In this document: positions 10,141 to 17,817 of the stretch, in pieces
Layout: every line of letters starts with the position of its first letter
How positions within the stretch are numbered: position 1 is the first letter of the stretch
Source of the DNA: an uncultured Clostridia bacterium
GTDB taxonomy: Bacteria > Bacillota > Clostridia > Oscillospirales > CAG-272
NCBI GenBank assembly: GCA_944391815.1
Contig: CALXUV010000068.1
Location: 1-52,333, forward strand
Length of the DNA: 52,333 nucleotides
Direction of reading: 5' to 3'
The notes under the pieces: model-generated
Database searches by the model: none
What the model was told of the DNA's origin: nothing
Seen by the model: the letters and a program-made list of their open reading frames with translations, nothing else
Position numbers and translations under genes: made by a program

Positions 10141-10425
10141 TACCATATTTTTTTCTCACGGCAAATGACCTTTTCTTGTCGACAACGGCAATTATTTCCC
10201 GTCTTTGCCTCCGCTTCCGGTTTACCTGGATTTCTGTTTTCCGTACCTGCATATTCATCTGTGTTGTAATCTTGATTTCCATATTATTTATTCTTTTTAC
10301 AGAACTTGTAACGGATAATTTCAGCAAGGTGCAGAACCTGATTTCAAGGTCGCTGACCGTGTGTCATAATCTGTACTGCTCAGATTTTCCGCAAAAACTT
10401 CGCTAACTTAATCAGGAAAACTTTT

Positions 10426-10866
10426 ATGAGAAAAATTTTTCAGAACCTCTGCGTTTCCGCCGTTTGCGCCGGAGTGCTGCTTACCTTTTATCTGACAGCT
10501 TTACCTGCCGGAGAAACGTTAAACGAGGTGCCGGCATTGACACAAACGGATTATTCTTTTCCCTCAGACTCCGATAATGTCAGGTATCTGCTACCCTCAT
10601 TTACCGTGACCGGCTATTCCGGATCTGTAAGCAAAGGTGAAACCGCCTACATAAACATAAGTTCCGAATACCGGAACGAGATCAGTATTTCTGTTTTTTA
10701 CGCAAGCGGTAAAAGCACTTCTTCGGTTTTTGTCCCGAAAACACCTGATGATACCGGAAATGTCAGCTGGTCGTGGAAGATTCCCGCTTCAACATCTTCC
10801 GAAAAAATACGTGTCGTGCTGAGAAGCGATACCGGTTACGCCGAACTGTATATTCAGATTGTATGA
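10426..10866 (+). CDS. Small exported protein, unknown function
   Basis: A 146-residue protein with a clear N-terminal signal-like helix (basic MRKIF, then about 20 hydrophobic residues, then ALPAG, a possible signal peptidase I site). The mature part is rich in Ser, Thr and aromatic residues with alternating beta-strand pattern (FTVTGYSGSVSKGETAYINI, then VSWSWKIPAST and IRVVLRSDTGYAEL), suggesting one Ig-like or fibronectin-like beta-sandwich. I do not recognise the family. The ribosome site AGGAAAA is 9 nt upstream of the ATG. It follows the SbcC-like gene by 285 bp and is probably a separate transcription unit. Confidence 0.72.
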   Translation: MRKIFQNLCVSAVCAGVLLTFYLTALPAGETLNEVPALTQTDYSFPSDSDNVRYLLPSFTVTGYSGSVSKGETAYINISSEYRNEISISVFYASGKSTSSVFVPKTPDDTGNVSWSWKIPASTSSEKIRVVLRSDTGYAELYIQIV

Positions 10867-11420
10867 CCGTTCAGTACCGAAATAATGTCTGAAAGCCATT
10901 AAATTCAAGTTATTAACACCGATTCATCGACGGAATACTGAAAAGGTTCAGCACTGCAAAAGCGGGATTTGCCGAGGTATGGAAATAATCAGAATTATCC
11001 CGTTCAAAAGACTACGAGAGAGTTTGTCAGTAAAAATCTTCAATTATAAAACCGCCGATTCAGATAAAAACGGTGAACTAATCGGGGTGCAACAGTTTTT
11101 TTAAATCCAAGTGTATTTTTGATTTTATCACGTTATGTTTTTAAATTGTGACCAAATATTTCCTGAAAAAGACAAATTATTAACAAAACAATCAGGAGGA
11201 AGTTGTCGAGCCGAAGCGTTTTTTTAAGTATTTTGTTGATAAAACAGATTTTTTTAATGTGCATATTTTACAAACACTCAGAGTTATTTTACTGTTTTTA
11301 TGCTTCTTTTGTACCTTTACAAAATGTATAAATTGTGTTAAAATATTAACAGAAATAAAATCATTTTGAAAGATAAAGTAAATTAAAAAACTTTATTTTA
11401 TTACGAAAGGAGAGACGATT
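10867..11420. other. AT-rich spacer with one promoter
   Basis: 554 bp with no ORF having a ribosome site. The last 100 bp contain a good promoter (11316-11344) for the small membrane protein. I see no terminator after the exported-protein gene and no recognised RNA structure. Confidence 0.55.
11316..11344 (+). promoter_or_regulatory. Sigma-A promoter for small membrane protein
   Basis: TTTACA (11316-11321), a 17-nt spacer, TAAAAT (11339-11344). It lies 76 nt before the start codon at 11421. Position, spacing and box quality all fit. Confidence 0.65.
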
Positions 11421-11654
11421 ATGAACAGCGACAAAAAAACAATGCTTACGGCTTACGTTATCCTCAGCATAATCTTTCTTATCGGCTCTGCTTCGCTTAT
11501 TTTTGCCGCTCTGTATCCTTACCATGGATCGGATTATATACAGCTGATTAAAAAAATCCTGTTTGTCATCAACATTGCCCTGCCGATTATAGGTATAGTC
11601 GTTATGATCTGGCTGTTTATAAAGAGAAACCGTATATCTGCAAACACAAAATAA
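11421..11654 (+). CDS. Small two-helix membrane protein, unknown
   Basis: A 77-residue protein with two predicted membrane helices (about 9-31 and 45-67) joined by a short loop (YPYHGSDYIQLIKK) and ending in a basic tail (KRNRISANTK). The basic residues at the end suggest that both termini face the cytoplasm. No family is recognised. The ribosome site AAAGGAGAG is 8-9 nt upstream and a good promoter lies at 11316, so expression is likely despite the small size. It stands alone, with AT-rich spacers on both sides. Confidence 0.72.
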   Translation: MNSDKKTMLTAYVILSIIFLIGSASLIFAALYPYHGSDYIQLIKKILFVINIALPIIGIVVMIWLFIKRNRISANTK

Positions 11655-11689
11655 GTCAGAGCCGTACTAAGTCAAAGTATATAATATTC

Positions 11690-11845
11690 AGGACAAATTA
11701 AGTCAGGTAACTGATTCAGACGCGTTCAGTCTTGCGGATCCGGAAAAATCAGCCTCGGAAGCTCAACTCTATCTTTTGGATGCAAAAAACTTCTGCGGGA
11801 ACATGTCTGAACACGCAAACCTTTTTAACTTCCGTCTTGTTTGAC
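11690..11845 (+). pseudogene. Coding-like fragment without a start
   Basis: One frame reads IQDKLSQVTDSDAFSLADPE and continues as KSASEAQLYLLDAKNFCGNM before a TGA at 11843-11845. The composition is that of a normal soluble protein rather than random AT-rich translation, but there is no start codon or ribosome site and a stop lies shortly upstream. It may be the decayed tail of a lost gene. Evidence is weak. Confidence 0.22.
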
Positions 11846-11906
11846 TTTATATCCGGTGACGGTAGCTCCGGTGCCCTGCAAAAATACTGCCGGCAATTAT
11901 TAATTC

Positions 11907-11938
11907 AAAAGGAATCGAAACGGTTCCTTTTCTGTGTT
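11907..11938 (+). terminator. Probable intrinsic terminator
   Basis: AAAAGGAATC (11907-11916) pairs with GGTTCCTTTT (11922-11931) around a 5-nt loop, with one G-U pair. The 3' arm itself supplies the T-run. It is placed to end transcription of the small membrane protein gene and whatever preceded it. Confidence 0.55.
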
Positions 11939-11987
11939 GAATGGACTCAGACTCGTCAAAAGTAAGTAAAATAATTATATCTGTTAT

Positions 11988-12300
11988 ACGAGCTGATAAC
12001 TTTATTTTACGGGAAAACAGACGTTATTCTGCGTTGTGACTTTACATACAGATCCAAATAAACATAATACCGAAAAATATCAGATGATAACTCGATTTTG
12101 ACGATAGAAACCAGATGCTTTTCGGCGTTGTGACTTTACATATAGATTGAAATAAATATAATACCGAAATATATCAGCCGATAACTCGATTTTGACGGGA
12201 GAAAACAGGCGCTTTTCGGCGTTGTGACTTTACATACAGATCCAAATAAACATAATACCGAAAAATATCAGATGATAACTCGATTTTGACGGGAGGAAGC
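11988..12300 (+). repeat. Three tandem 94-bp repeats, each with a promoter
   Basis: Copies begin at 12031, 12125 and 12219 with the shared GCGTTGTGACTTTACATA, giving an exact 94-bp period. A partial copy (11988-12030) precedes them and the third copy runs into the ribosome site of the following ATPase gene. Copies 1 and 3 are almost identical over their first 70 bp, while copy 2 differs at about ten positions. Each copy has TTTACA, an 18-nt spacer and TAATAC (12041-12070, 12135-12164, 12229-12258), which reads as a sigma-A promoter. The array therefore looks like a triplicated promoter region. Confidence 0.85.
12229..12258 (+). promoter_or_regulatory. Proximal repeat promoter of the orphan ATPase
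   Basis: TTTACA (12229-12234), an 18-nt spacer, TAATAC (12253-12258), 45 nt before the TTG start at 12304. The same arrangement recurs 94 and 188 bp upstream. Confidence 0.5.
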
Positions 12301-12303
12301 GAT

Positions 12304-13197
12304 TTGATTTACCTGCAAAATTTTGCTTTGCCTTCACAAAGGGATGAAGAAGAATTTTTCAGCCCGTTCGGTAAACATTTCAAAACCAAAAATTACAGAA
12401 CCATATACTCAACAAAATATCCTTTCGGAGTTTTCAGATACCGCAGTATGCCTGAGCTTGAATTTGACGATATAACCATTTTCTGCGGAGATAACGGCAG
12501 CGGAAAAAGCACACTTCTCAACGTTATTGCCGAAAAACTCGCAATTCAGCGTTCCGCTCCTTATAACCGTTCGGATTTTTTTGAGGATTATGTGGAACTC
12601 AGCTCCTGTCAGCTTGACCGCTCTGTTCCGCCGGAAAGCAGGATAATCACCAGCGACGGAGTCTTTGAAAAGGTGCTGGACATACGGAGACTTAACGAGG
12701 GAATAGACGACCGCAGACAATCTCTTATAGAAGAATTTATCAACACAAGAAAATACGATGACGGTATCTGTCTTTCCGGAATAGATGATTACGAGCGTTG
12801 GAGAAACGTTCATGACGCCAAAAAGAAAAGTGCAACTCAGTCTCAGTACATTCGCAAACGTTTGATAAGAAATGTTGAAGAACGCTCAAACGGTGAAAGC
12901 GCACTTTCTTACTTTGTCGATCTTATTGCTTCGGATGCACTCTATCTCCTTGATGAACCGGAAAACAGTCTGTCTCCGTCAAACCAGCTTGCGCTTAAAG
13001 ATTTCATTCAGGACAGCGCCGCCAATCACGGATGTCAGTTTATAATTTCGACGCATTCACCTCTTCTTCTTTCAATTGAGGGTGCCCGGATTTATGATCT
13101 TGATGAAGTTCCGGCTTGCGTAAAAAAATGGACGGAACTGGATAGCGTTCGTGTATTTTTCGATTTTTTCGAAGCACACCGTGATGATTTTATATAG
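12304..13197 (+). CDS. Orphan AAA/ABC-type ATPase (AAA_15/AAA_21-like)
   Basis: A 297-residue soluble ATPase of the SMC/ABC-like AAA group. Walker A GDNGSGKST is at 62-70, an ABC signature-like SNGESALSYF near 197, Walker B ALYLLDEPENSLSP near 215 and the H-switch IISTHSPLLLS near 245. It lacks a TOPRIM domain or any other fused nuclease, so it is not an OLD protein. The start is probably TTG at 12304, because GGAGG ends 7 nt upstream; an in-frame TTG six codons earlier overlaps the ribosome site. Such stand-alone ATPases are often annotated only as AAA family ATPase and some work with a neighbouring effector, but none is adjacent here. The substrate is unknown. Confidence 0.85.
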   Translation: MIYLQNFALPSQRDEEEFFSPFGKHFKTKNYRTIYSTKYPFGVFRYRSMPELEFDDITIFCGDNGSGKSTLLNVIAEKLAIQRSAPYNRSDFFEDYVELSSCQLDRSVPPESRIITSDGVFEKVLDIRRLNEGIDDRRQSLIEEFINTRKYDDGICLSGIDDYERWRNVHDAKKKSATQSQYIRKRLIRNVEERSNGESALSYFVDLIASDALYLLDEPENSLSPSNQLALKDFIQDSAANHGCQFIISTHSPLLLSIEGARIYDLDEVPACVKKWTELDSVRVFFDFFEAHRDDFI

Positions 13198-13278
13198 TGC
13201 TTAACTGTCAACCCATATTCAGTTAAAAGAACAGCTCAAATCAAAACAACAAAATAATATTTCGTTGCCACCGGGTAA

Positions 13279-13340
13279 CGGCGTAAGACGCCGGATTTTG
13301 TATCGTTAGGTCATAGAAGATACAAAGTTCGGCTTTTTTT
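13279..13340 (+). terminator. Strong intrinsic terminator with overlapping alternative hairpin
   Basis: A 15-bp stem (13290-13304 with 13319-13333, two G-U pairs, 14-nt loop) is followed by seven T's (13334-13340). A second, earlier hairpin, CGGCG (13279-13283) with CGCCG (13289-13293), uses the same bases as the foot of the terminator stem, so the two cannot coexist. It lies 90 nt after the ATPase stop and about 295 nt before the MATE gene. Simple termination of the ATPase mRNA is the plain reading; attenuation of MATE is possible. Confidence 0.75.
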
Positions 13341-13608
13341 ACGGATTTAACGTTTACGGGTGCGATGTGTGCTATGTATTTTTACAACCGGATTTTTTAA
13401 CATTTGATAATAAAAAACAAAACGAAACTTTTTCACACTGTACATTACAAAACCTACCTTGACTCTGATTTTACACAAAAGATTAAACCCATAAACGTTT
13501 TTACATAAAAAATTAAATTTAAACTTAAACGCAAACTGACACTAACCACTCAACCCGTAACGAACATATTTAAAAAATTAAAAAAAGCTGATTTCGCAGT
13601 TTCAGATA

Positions 13609-13624
13609 TAAATAACGTTATTTA
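13609..13624. promoter_or_regulatory. 16-bp perfect palindrome at the MATE ribosome site
   Basis: TAAATAACGTTATTTA is a perfect palindrome directly abutting the AAGGAG of the MATE gene. It could be an operator for a dimeric repressor or a weak hairpin. No regulator gene is adjacent. Confidence 0.4.
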
Positions 13625-13634
13625 AGGAGTCTGT

Positions 13635-14978
13635 ATGTCGTCCAAAAATTTTTCCGCAACATTTTTCAGATACGCAATGCTCAGTATTTCAGGTATGGTA
13701 GCGATATCCGTCTACATTCTTGCAGATACATACTTTATTTCAGCAGGTCTCGGAAGTATCGGAGTTACCGCACTTAATCTTGCCATTCCGGTTTTCAGTT
13801 TTGTTCACGGCACCGGTCTTATGCTCGGAATGGGCGGGGGCGCAAAATATTCCGTTCTTATCAGCAGAGAAAATGTCAAAGGCGCCGGCAGATGCTTTTT
13901 CTCAACAATTATCTGCGCTGTGCCCTTCTGCTTTATCTTCGTTATGGCGGGAATTTTCTTTTCAGACGCCATTGCACGGTTTCTGGGTGCTGACGTAAGC
14001 GCATTTGCCCTTACCGAAGTCTACGTCAGGGTGATACTTCTTTTTTCTCCGGCATTCATTTTAAATAACATTTTACTGTCTTTCATACGAAACGACGGAA
14101 ATCCACGACTGGCTATGATCGCAATGATCACCGGAAGTTTTTCAAACATCATACTGGATTACGTTTTTATTTTCCCGCTTTCACTCGGAATGTTCGGTGC
14201 AGTTCTTGCAACAGGCATCGCACCCGTAATAAGCATTTGTATACTTTCGGCGCACTTTTTATCGCGTAGCGGTAAACTTTCCCCTGTAATTTCCAAACCT
14301 GAACCGAGAACAGTCGCCGATATTTTTTCAGTCGGTCTGCCCGCCTTTGTTACAGAAATGTCATCCGGAATAGTTATAGCCGTTTTCAATACAGTCATTC
14401 TCGGGATTTCCGGCAACATAGGTATTGCAGCTTACGGAATTATAGCAAATATTTCTCTTGTTATAATTTCTGTTTTCACAGGTTTGTCGCAGGGAATGCA
14501 ACCGCTTGTCAGCCGTGAATACGGTTCGGGAAACGCTCAAGGTTGTCGCAGGATCCTCAGGCTCGGGGTTATTTATCTTTTTGTTATCGTTGTTCTTTTT
14601 TATACCGTAATTTTGCTTTTCAGCGCACCCATATCCGGAGTTTTCAACAAAGAAAACAACACAGAGCTATCCGCCATAGCAACCGAAGGAATGAAAATCT
14701 ATTTTTCGGCGATACTGTTTGCCGGCTTCAACATAATCGTTTCCGTTTATCTGAGTTCCCGCGGAAAAAGCGTCGCCGCTCAGATTATTTCTCTCTGCCG
14801 CGGATTTCTCGTTATCATTCCTGCGACTTTCCTTCTGTCGGCTTTGTCAGGAATCAGGGGAGTCTGGCTTGCTTTTCCCGTTACCGAGGCAATAATATCT
14901 CTGTTCATATGCATATCCGCTTTCATTTTTAAAATAATTTCGGTCAATAAACAGAAAGCAAGAGTAAAAATGCGGTAA
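13635..14978 (+). CDS. MATE family efflux transporter
   Basis: Inner-membrane exporter of the multidrug and toxin extrusion family, which uses a Na+ or H+ gradient to expel cationic compounds. About 12 hydrophobic helices span the 447 residues. Family features are the N-terminal DTYFISAGLGSIGVTALNLA and the repeated G-rich LMLGMGGGAKYSVL. AAGGAG lies 6 nt before the ATG. It stands alone with a 16-bp palindrome at its ribosome site. The compound exported cannot be told from the sequence. Confidence 0.93.
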   Translation: MSSKNFSATFFRYAMLSISGMVAISVYILADTYFISAGLGSIGVTALNLAIPVFSFVHGTGLMLGMGGGAKYSVLISRENVKGAGRCFFSTIICAVPFCFIFVMAGIFFSDAIARFLGADVSAFALTEVYVRVILLFSPAFILNNILLSFIRNDGNPRLAMIAMITGSFSNIILDYVFIFPLSLGMFGAVLATGIAPVISICILSAHFLSRSGKLSPVISKPEPRTVADIFSVGLPAFVTEMSSGIVIAVFNTVILGISGNIGIAAYGIIANISLVIISVFTGLSQGMQPLVSREYGSGNAQGCRRILRLGVIYLFVIVVLFYTVILLFSAPISGVFNKENNTELSAIATEGMKIYFSAILFAGFNIIVSVYLSSRGKSVAAQIISLCRGFLVIIPATFLLSALSGIRGVWLAFPVTEAIISLFICISAFIFKIISVNKQKARVKMR

Positions 14979-15249
14979 CAGAAGCCATACCAACTTTTTA
15001 CATTGGCATTGCAATAGCATATTCGGACGCTGCGCTTTGAATATCCGTGATTTATTTTTGAAAGATCAACTTTTTTATCGGAATATAAAAATCAGTTCGA
15101 ACGATTAATAATAATCACTATTTTTTCAAAATTTGATAATAGTTTAAAATGATTCGAAAACACCCGAAATATCAGAATAGAAATTGCTTTAATAAAGCTT
15201 AAGAAGAATTGCTGTTTATGTTAACCACAAAAAAGATAAATCAAATCCG

Positions 15250-15480
15250 TAAACGAACGATGTGTTTTATAAAAATAAAAGAATCAAGTTTGGAACGATG
15301 ACTTGTTTTACCAAAACACAAACAAGAAAATAATATTAAGGAACGAGCACTTGTTTTATTTTATCAAAACACAGATAAAAAAACTAAAATCAGGGAACGT
15401 TTGCTTCATTTAATGCAAAATATTTCAAGCTTTTAAACAACACTTTTGCATCAGAATAAAAGAAGAAATCAAGTTCGGGA
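15250..15480. repeat. Degenerate direct repeats around GGAACGA..CTTGTTTTA
   Basis: Four related units start with CGAACGATGTGTTTTATA, GGAACGATGACTTGTTTTA, GGAACGAGCACTTGTTTTA and GGAACGTTTGCTTCATTTA, spaced roughly 40-52 bp apart and joined by A-rich stretches. Units diverge progressively. No coding or CRISPR character is seen (irregular period, no conserved spacer length). Confidence 0.45.
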
Positions 15481-15513
15481 GTAAGCACAGATTTCCCATC
15501 AGTCAATACAAAA

Positions 15514-15590
15514 ATCACCCGTCATCTTTTTGATATGCAACTCCGAAAGTGATTAACTTTGGGGTTCGCTTCAATTTGATGGCGGGTGAT
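15514..15590. repeat. Long nested inverted repeat (structured element or bidirectional terminator)
   Basis: ATCACCCGTCATC (15514-15526) and GATGGCGGGTGAT (15578-15590) form a 13-bp stem with one G-U. Inside, AACTCCGAAAGT (15539-15550) pairs with ACTTTGGGGTT (15556-15566) with a single bulged G. On the minus strand the outer stem is followed by a short T-run, so it may terminate RNase J transcripts. The nested shape is more elaborate than an ordinary terminator. Confidence 0.6.
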
Positions 15591-15766
15591 TATTTTAATA
15601 AATACTTGAAAACAGGTGTAAATTTCAGTCACTTATAACTCATTTTTAACGAAAGAATTATTTTTCTGAGCACTGATATTTTTCATCAATTTTGGTCAAG
15701 CAACCGGATATCTCAAATGGCATATTGTCCGTAATGGTCCGTAATGGTATACCGTGTAATTTGTGA

Positions 15767-17452
15767 TTATATATCCATTATAACCGGAAGGATCATAGGC
15801 TTTCTTCCGGTTTTTGCGGCAAGAAATCTCGTCATTTTGTCCTTTATCCGGTTTTTTATATCGGCAAAATCGTAGTTTCTCTCATCGAGGCTTTCGCTTA
15901 TCACATCTCTGGCAATTTGTCTTGCCTGCTCCATCAGCTCTTCTGATTCCCTGACGTACACAAATCCCCTTGATATCAGATCCGGACCGGAAACTATATA
16001 TCCGTCCCTTGTGTCAACTGTCGAAACACAGACAATAAGTCCGTCCTCCGAAAGATGTTTTCTGTCACGAAGAACTATATTTCCGACGTCACCTACTCCG
16101 TATCCGTCAACCAACACTTTTCCTGACGGCACACTGCCGTTCCAGGCGGCGCCGTCTTCGGTTATCTCCAGCACATGTCCGATGTCGGCTGACACAAATA
16201 TTCTGTCCGGAGTCATTCCCATTTCCTCTGCCAATGCCTTGTGCCGTATCATGTGCTTATATTCACCGTGGATCGGCATGAAAAACTCCGGTTTTGTCAG
16301 CGCATGCATAAGTTTCAACTCTTCCCGGCAAGCATGACCTGAAACATGTACCTCAACCAGTGCGTCATAAAGCACCGTAACGCCTTTCTTGAACATTTCG
16401 TTTACAATTTTACCTACAAGTTTTTCATTTCCGGGTATCGCATGAGCCGATATTATAACGAGATCCTTTACTCCGAGTTCAACTTTGTCATGCGTGGACA
16501 TGGCCATCCGGTAGAGTGCCGACATCGGCTCTCCTTGGCTTCCGGTAGTGACAAGAGTTATATTTTCCGGCTTATGTCTGCGCAGGTCATTAAGGTCTAT
16601 AAGAACACCTTCGGGAACATTCATATATCCGAGTCTTATCGCCGCGGAAACTATATTCTGCATTGATCTTCCGGTAATAGCTACCTTTCTGCCCATCCTT
16701 GCACTTATATCGATTATCTGCTGTACCCTGTGAACATTGGATGAAAACGTGGCAATTATTATTCTTTTGTCGGTATTTTTTGAGAAAATATCGTCAAGAG
16801 ATCTCCCTACGTTCTTTTCCGACGGCGTATATCCCGCTCTTTCGACGTTTGTGGATTCGCAAAGCAGGAGCCGAACGCCCTGATTACCTATTTCGCCTAT
16901 CCTTGCTATATCCATAACCGCTCCCTCAATCGGGGTAAGGTCAAGTTTGAAGTCTCCCGTGTGGAATACAGTACCCTGAGGAGTTGTCACCGCTATTGCG
17001 CAGGCGTCAGCTATTGAGTGATTGACGTGTATGAATTCCGCAGTAAATACCCCGAGCCTGATTACGTCTCCGGCTTCGACGCAGTAAAGCTCCGGCTGCT
17101 TTTCAAACCGATACTCAAGCAACTTGTTTTCAACTATACCGAGGGTAAGTCTTGTTCCGTAGACCGGTACGTTCAGCGTTTTGAGCACATACGGAAGCGC
17201 TCCGATGTGATCTTCGTGCCCGTGTGTAAGCACAATTCCCCTTACCTTATCTCTGTTTTCCTCAAGGTAGGAGATATCGGGTATCACAAGGTCAACCCCG
17301 GGCATTTCCTCATCCGGAAACCCAAGTCCGCAGTCAATTATCATGATATCATCGCCGTATTCAATACATGTCATGTTCTTGCCTATTTCATCAAGTCCGC
17401 CCAGTGAATACACTCTGAGCGGCAAAAGTTTTGTTTTTTCTTTTCTTGCCAT
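15767..17452 (-). CDS. rnj: Ribonuclease J
   Basis: Metallo-beta-lactamase/beta-CASP ribonuclease (5'-3' exonuclease and endonuclease) central to mRNA decay and rRNA maturation in Firmicutes. Metal motif HGHEDHIGA is preceded by VYSLGGLDEIGKNM. Further family motifs are HSIADACAI, FHTGDFKLD, TFSSNVHR, VTTGSQGEP and VSGHACREE, followed by the HGEYKH motif of the beta-CASP region. I chose MARKEKTK at 17452 because AAGGA lies upstream; the longer open frame runs through a structured, terminator-containing leader and is not protein-like. 561 residues, complete. J1 versus J2 cannot be decided. A single copy lies in the window. Confidence 0.96.
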   Translation of the reverse strand: MARKEKTKLLPLRVYSLGGLDEIGKNMTCIEYGDDIMIIDCGLGFPDEEMPGVDLVIPDISYLEENRDKVRGIVLTHGHEDHIGALPYVLKTLNVPVYGTRLTLGIVENKLLEYRFEKQPELYCVEAGDVIRLGVFTAEFIHVNHSIADACAIAVTTPQGTVFHTGDFKLDLTPIEGAVMDIARIGEIGNQGVRLLLCESTNVERAGYTPSEKNVGRSLDDIFSKNTDKRIIIATFSSNVHRVQQIIDISARMGRKVAITGRSMQNIVSAAIRLGYMNVPEGVLIDLNDLRRHKPENITLVTTGSQGEPMSALYRMAMSTHDKVELGVKDLVIISAHAIPGNEKLVGKIVNEMFKKGVTVLYDALVEVHVSGHACREELKLMHALTKPEFFMPIHGEYKHMIRHKALAEEMGMTPDRIFVSADIGHVLEITEDGAAWNGSVPSGKVLVDGYGVGDVGNIVLRDRKHLSEDGLIVCVSTVDTRDGYIVSGPDLISRGFVYVRESEELMEQARQIARDVISESLDERNYDFADIKNRIKDKMTRFLAAKTGRKPMILPVIMDI

Positions 17453-17485
17453 ACAGTTCCTTTCTGTTATCAGCGTTTTTATGTA

Positions 17486-17635
17486 CGAAAAAAACACGGA
17501 AAAGCCCCCGTCGGGCTTCCGATAAGAATATTCCGGTTTCAAGCATAATGCGTTCTTTAAGCAATCAATTATGCTTGATACCCGTCCGCCTGCGTAGACG
17601 ATCCCACAAACCGTACGCTTCCGGCAGACAAAAAA
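17486..17635 (-). ncRNA. Structured leader or small RNA upstream of RNase J, ending in a terminator
   Basis: Read on the minus strand, three elements follow each other. First is a two-tier hairpin: an outer 7-bp stem (17629-17623 with 17590-17584) and an inner 5-bp stem GCGTA/TACGC. Second is a perfect 11-bp hairpin, TCAAGCATAAT with ATTATGCTTGA (17578-17568 and 17549-17539, 18-nt loop). Third is GGAAGCCC..GGGGCTTTTCC (17520-17498) followed by seven T's (17493-17487), a typical intrinsic terminator. The block lies 34 nt upstream of the RNase J start. It may be an attenuator of rnj or a free sRNA of about 150 nt. I do not recognise a known riboswitch class. Confidence 0.55.
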
Positions 17636-17745
17636 ACGAACTCGAAATATCTTCATTATTTTACCAACATTTTGTGAATTTTATTCACCGAAAATATTTA
17701 ACAACTCTTAAACAAATTATTTTTGTCAAAAGACTTTATTTTCTC

Positions 17746-17774
17746 TTGACTTTATATCCGTTTTATGCAATAAT
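17746..17774 (+). promoter_or_regulatory. Promoter of the ThuA-lacZ pair
   Basis: TTGACT (17746-17751), a 17-nt spacer, AATAAT (17769-17774), 44 nt before the ThuA start codon. Good -35, fair -10, ideal spacing. Confidence 0.6.
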
Positions 17775-17817
17775 ATCTAAAAAGAATATACTTCCTGAAA
17801 GAAAGTGGGGTTTGAAA

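Larger units (their letters stand above)
14979..15766. other. 788-bp AT-rich spacer with repeats and long hairpin
   Basis: No ORF with a ribosome site is seen. The region holds degenerate repeats (15250-15480), a long structured inverted repeat (15514-15590) and a doubled GTCCGTAATG (15728-15748). It separates the plus-strand MATE gene from the end of the minus-strand RNase J gene. Confidence 0.6.

Noticed and set aside
10176-10406. Small membrane protein ORF between the SbcC-like gene and the exported protein
   Set aside because: It starts on a non-ATG codon without a ribosome site and its hydrophobicity comes from a T-rich stretch; an overlapping frame on the other strand is equally long.
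11988-12300. CRISPR array or ToxIN-type antitoxin RNA repeats
   Set aside because: The units are 94 bp with no conserved-repeat/unique-spacer alternation, no cas genes, and the downstream protein is an ATPase rather than a ToxN endoribonuclease. Type III antitoxin repeats are about 36 nt.
12304-13197. OLD-family nuclease or retron-like system
   Set aside because: No TOPRIM domain follows the ATPase, and there is no reverse transcriptase or msr/msd-like RNA nearby.
13261-13340. Known riboswitch (guanidine, fluoride, preQ1, c-di-GMP, NiCo)
   Set aside because: I compared remembered consensus motifs for each and none fits; only the terminator and the competing hairpin are supported.
15728-15748. 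Doubled GTCCGTAATG as an attachment site
   Set aside because: A single 10-bp tandem duplication with no integrase gene or element boundary nearby is not enough support.
17453-17656. Longer N-terminus of RNase J (68 extra residues)
   Set aside because: The extra sequence encodes hairpins and a terminator, is not conserved-looking, and the ATG at 17452 has its own ribosome site.
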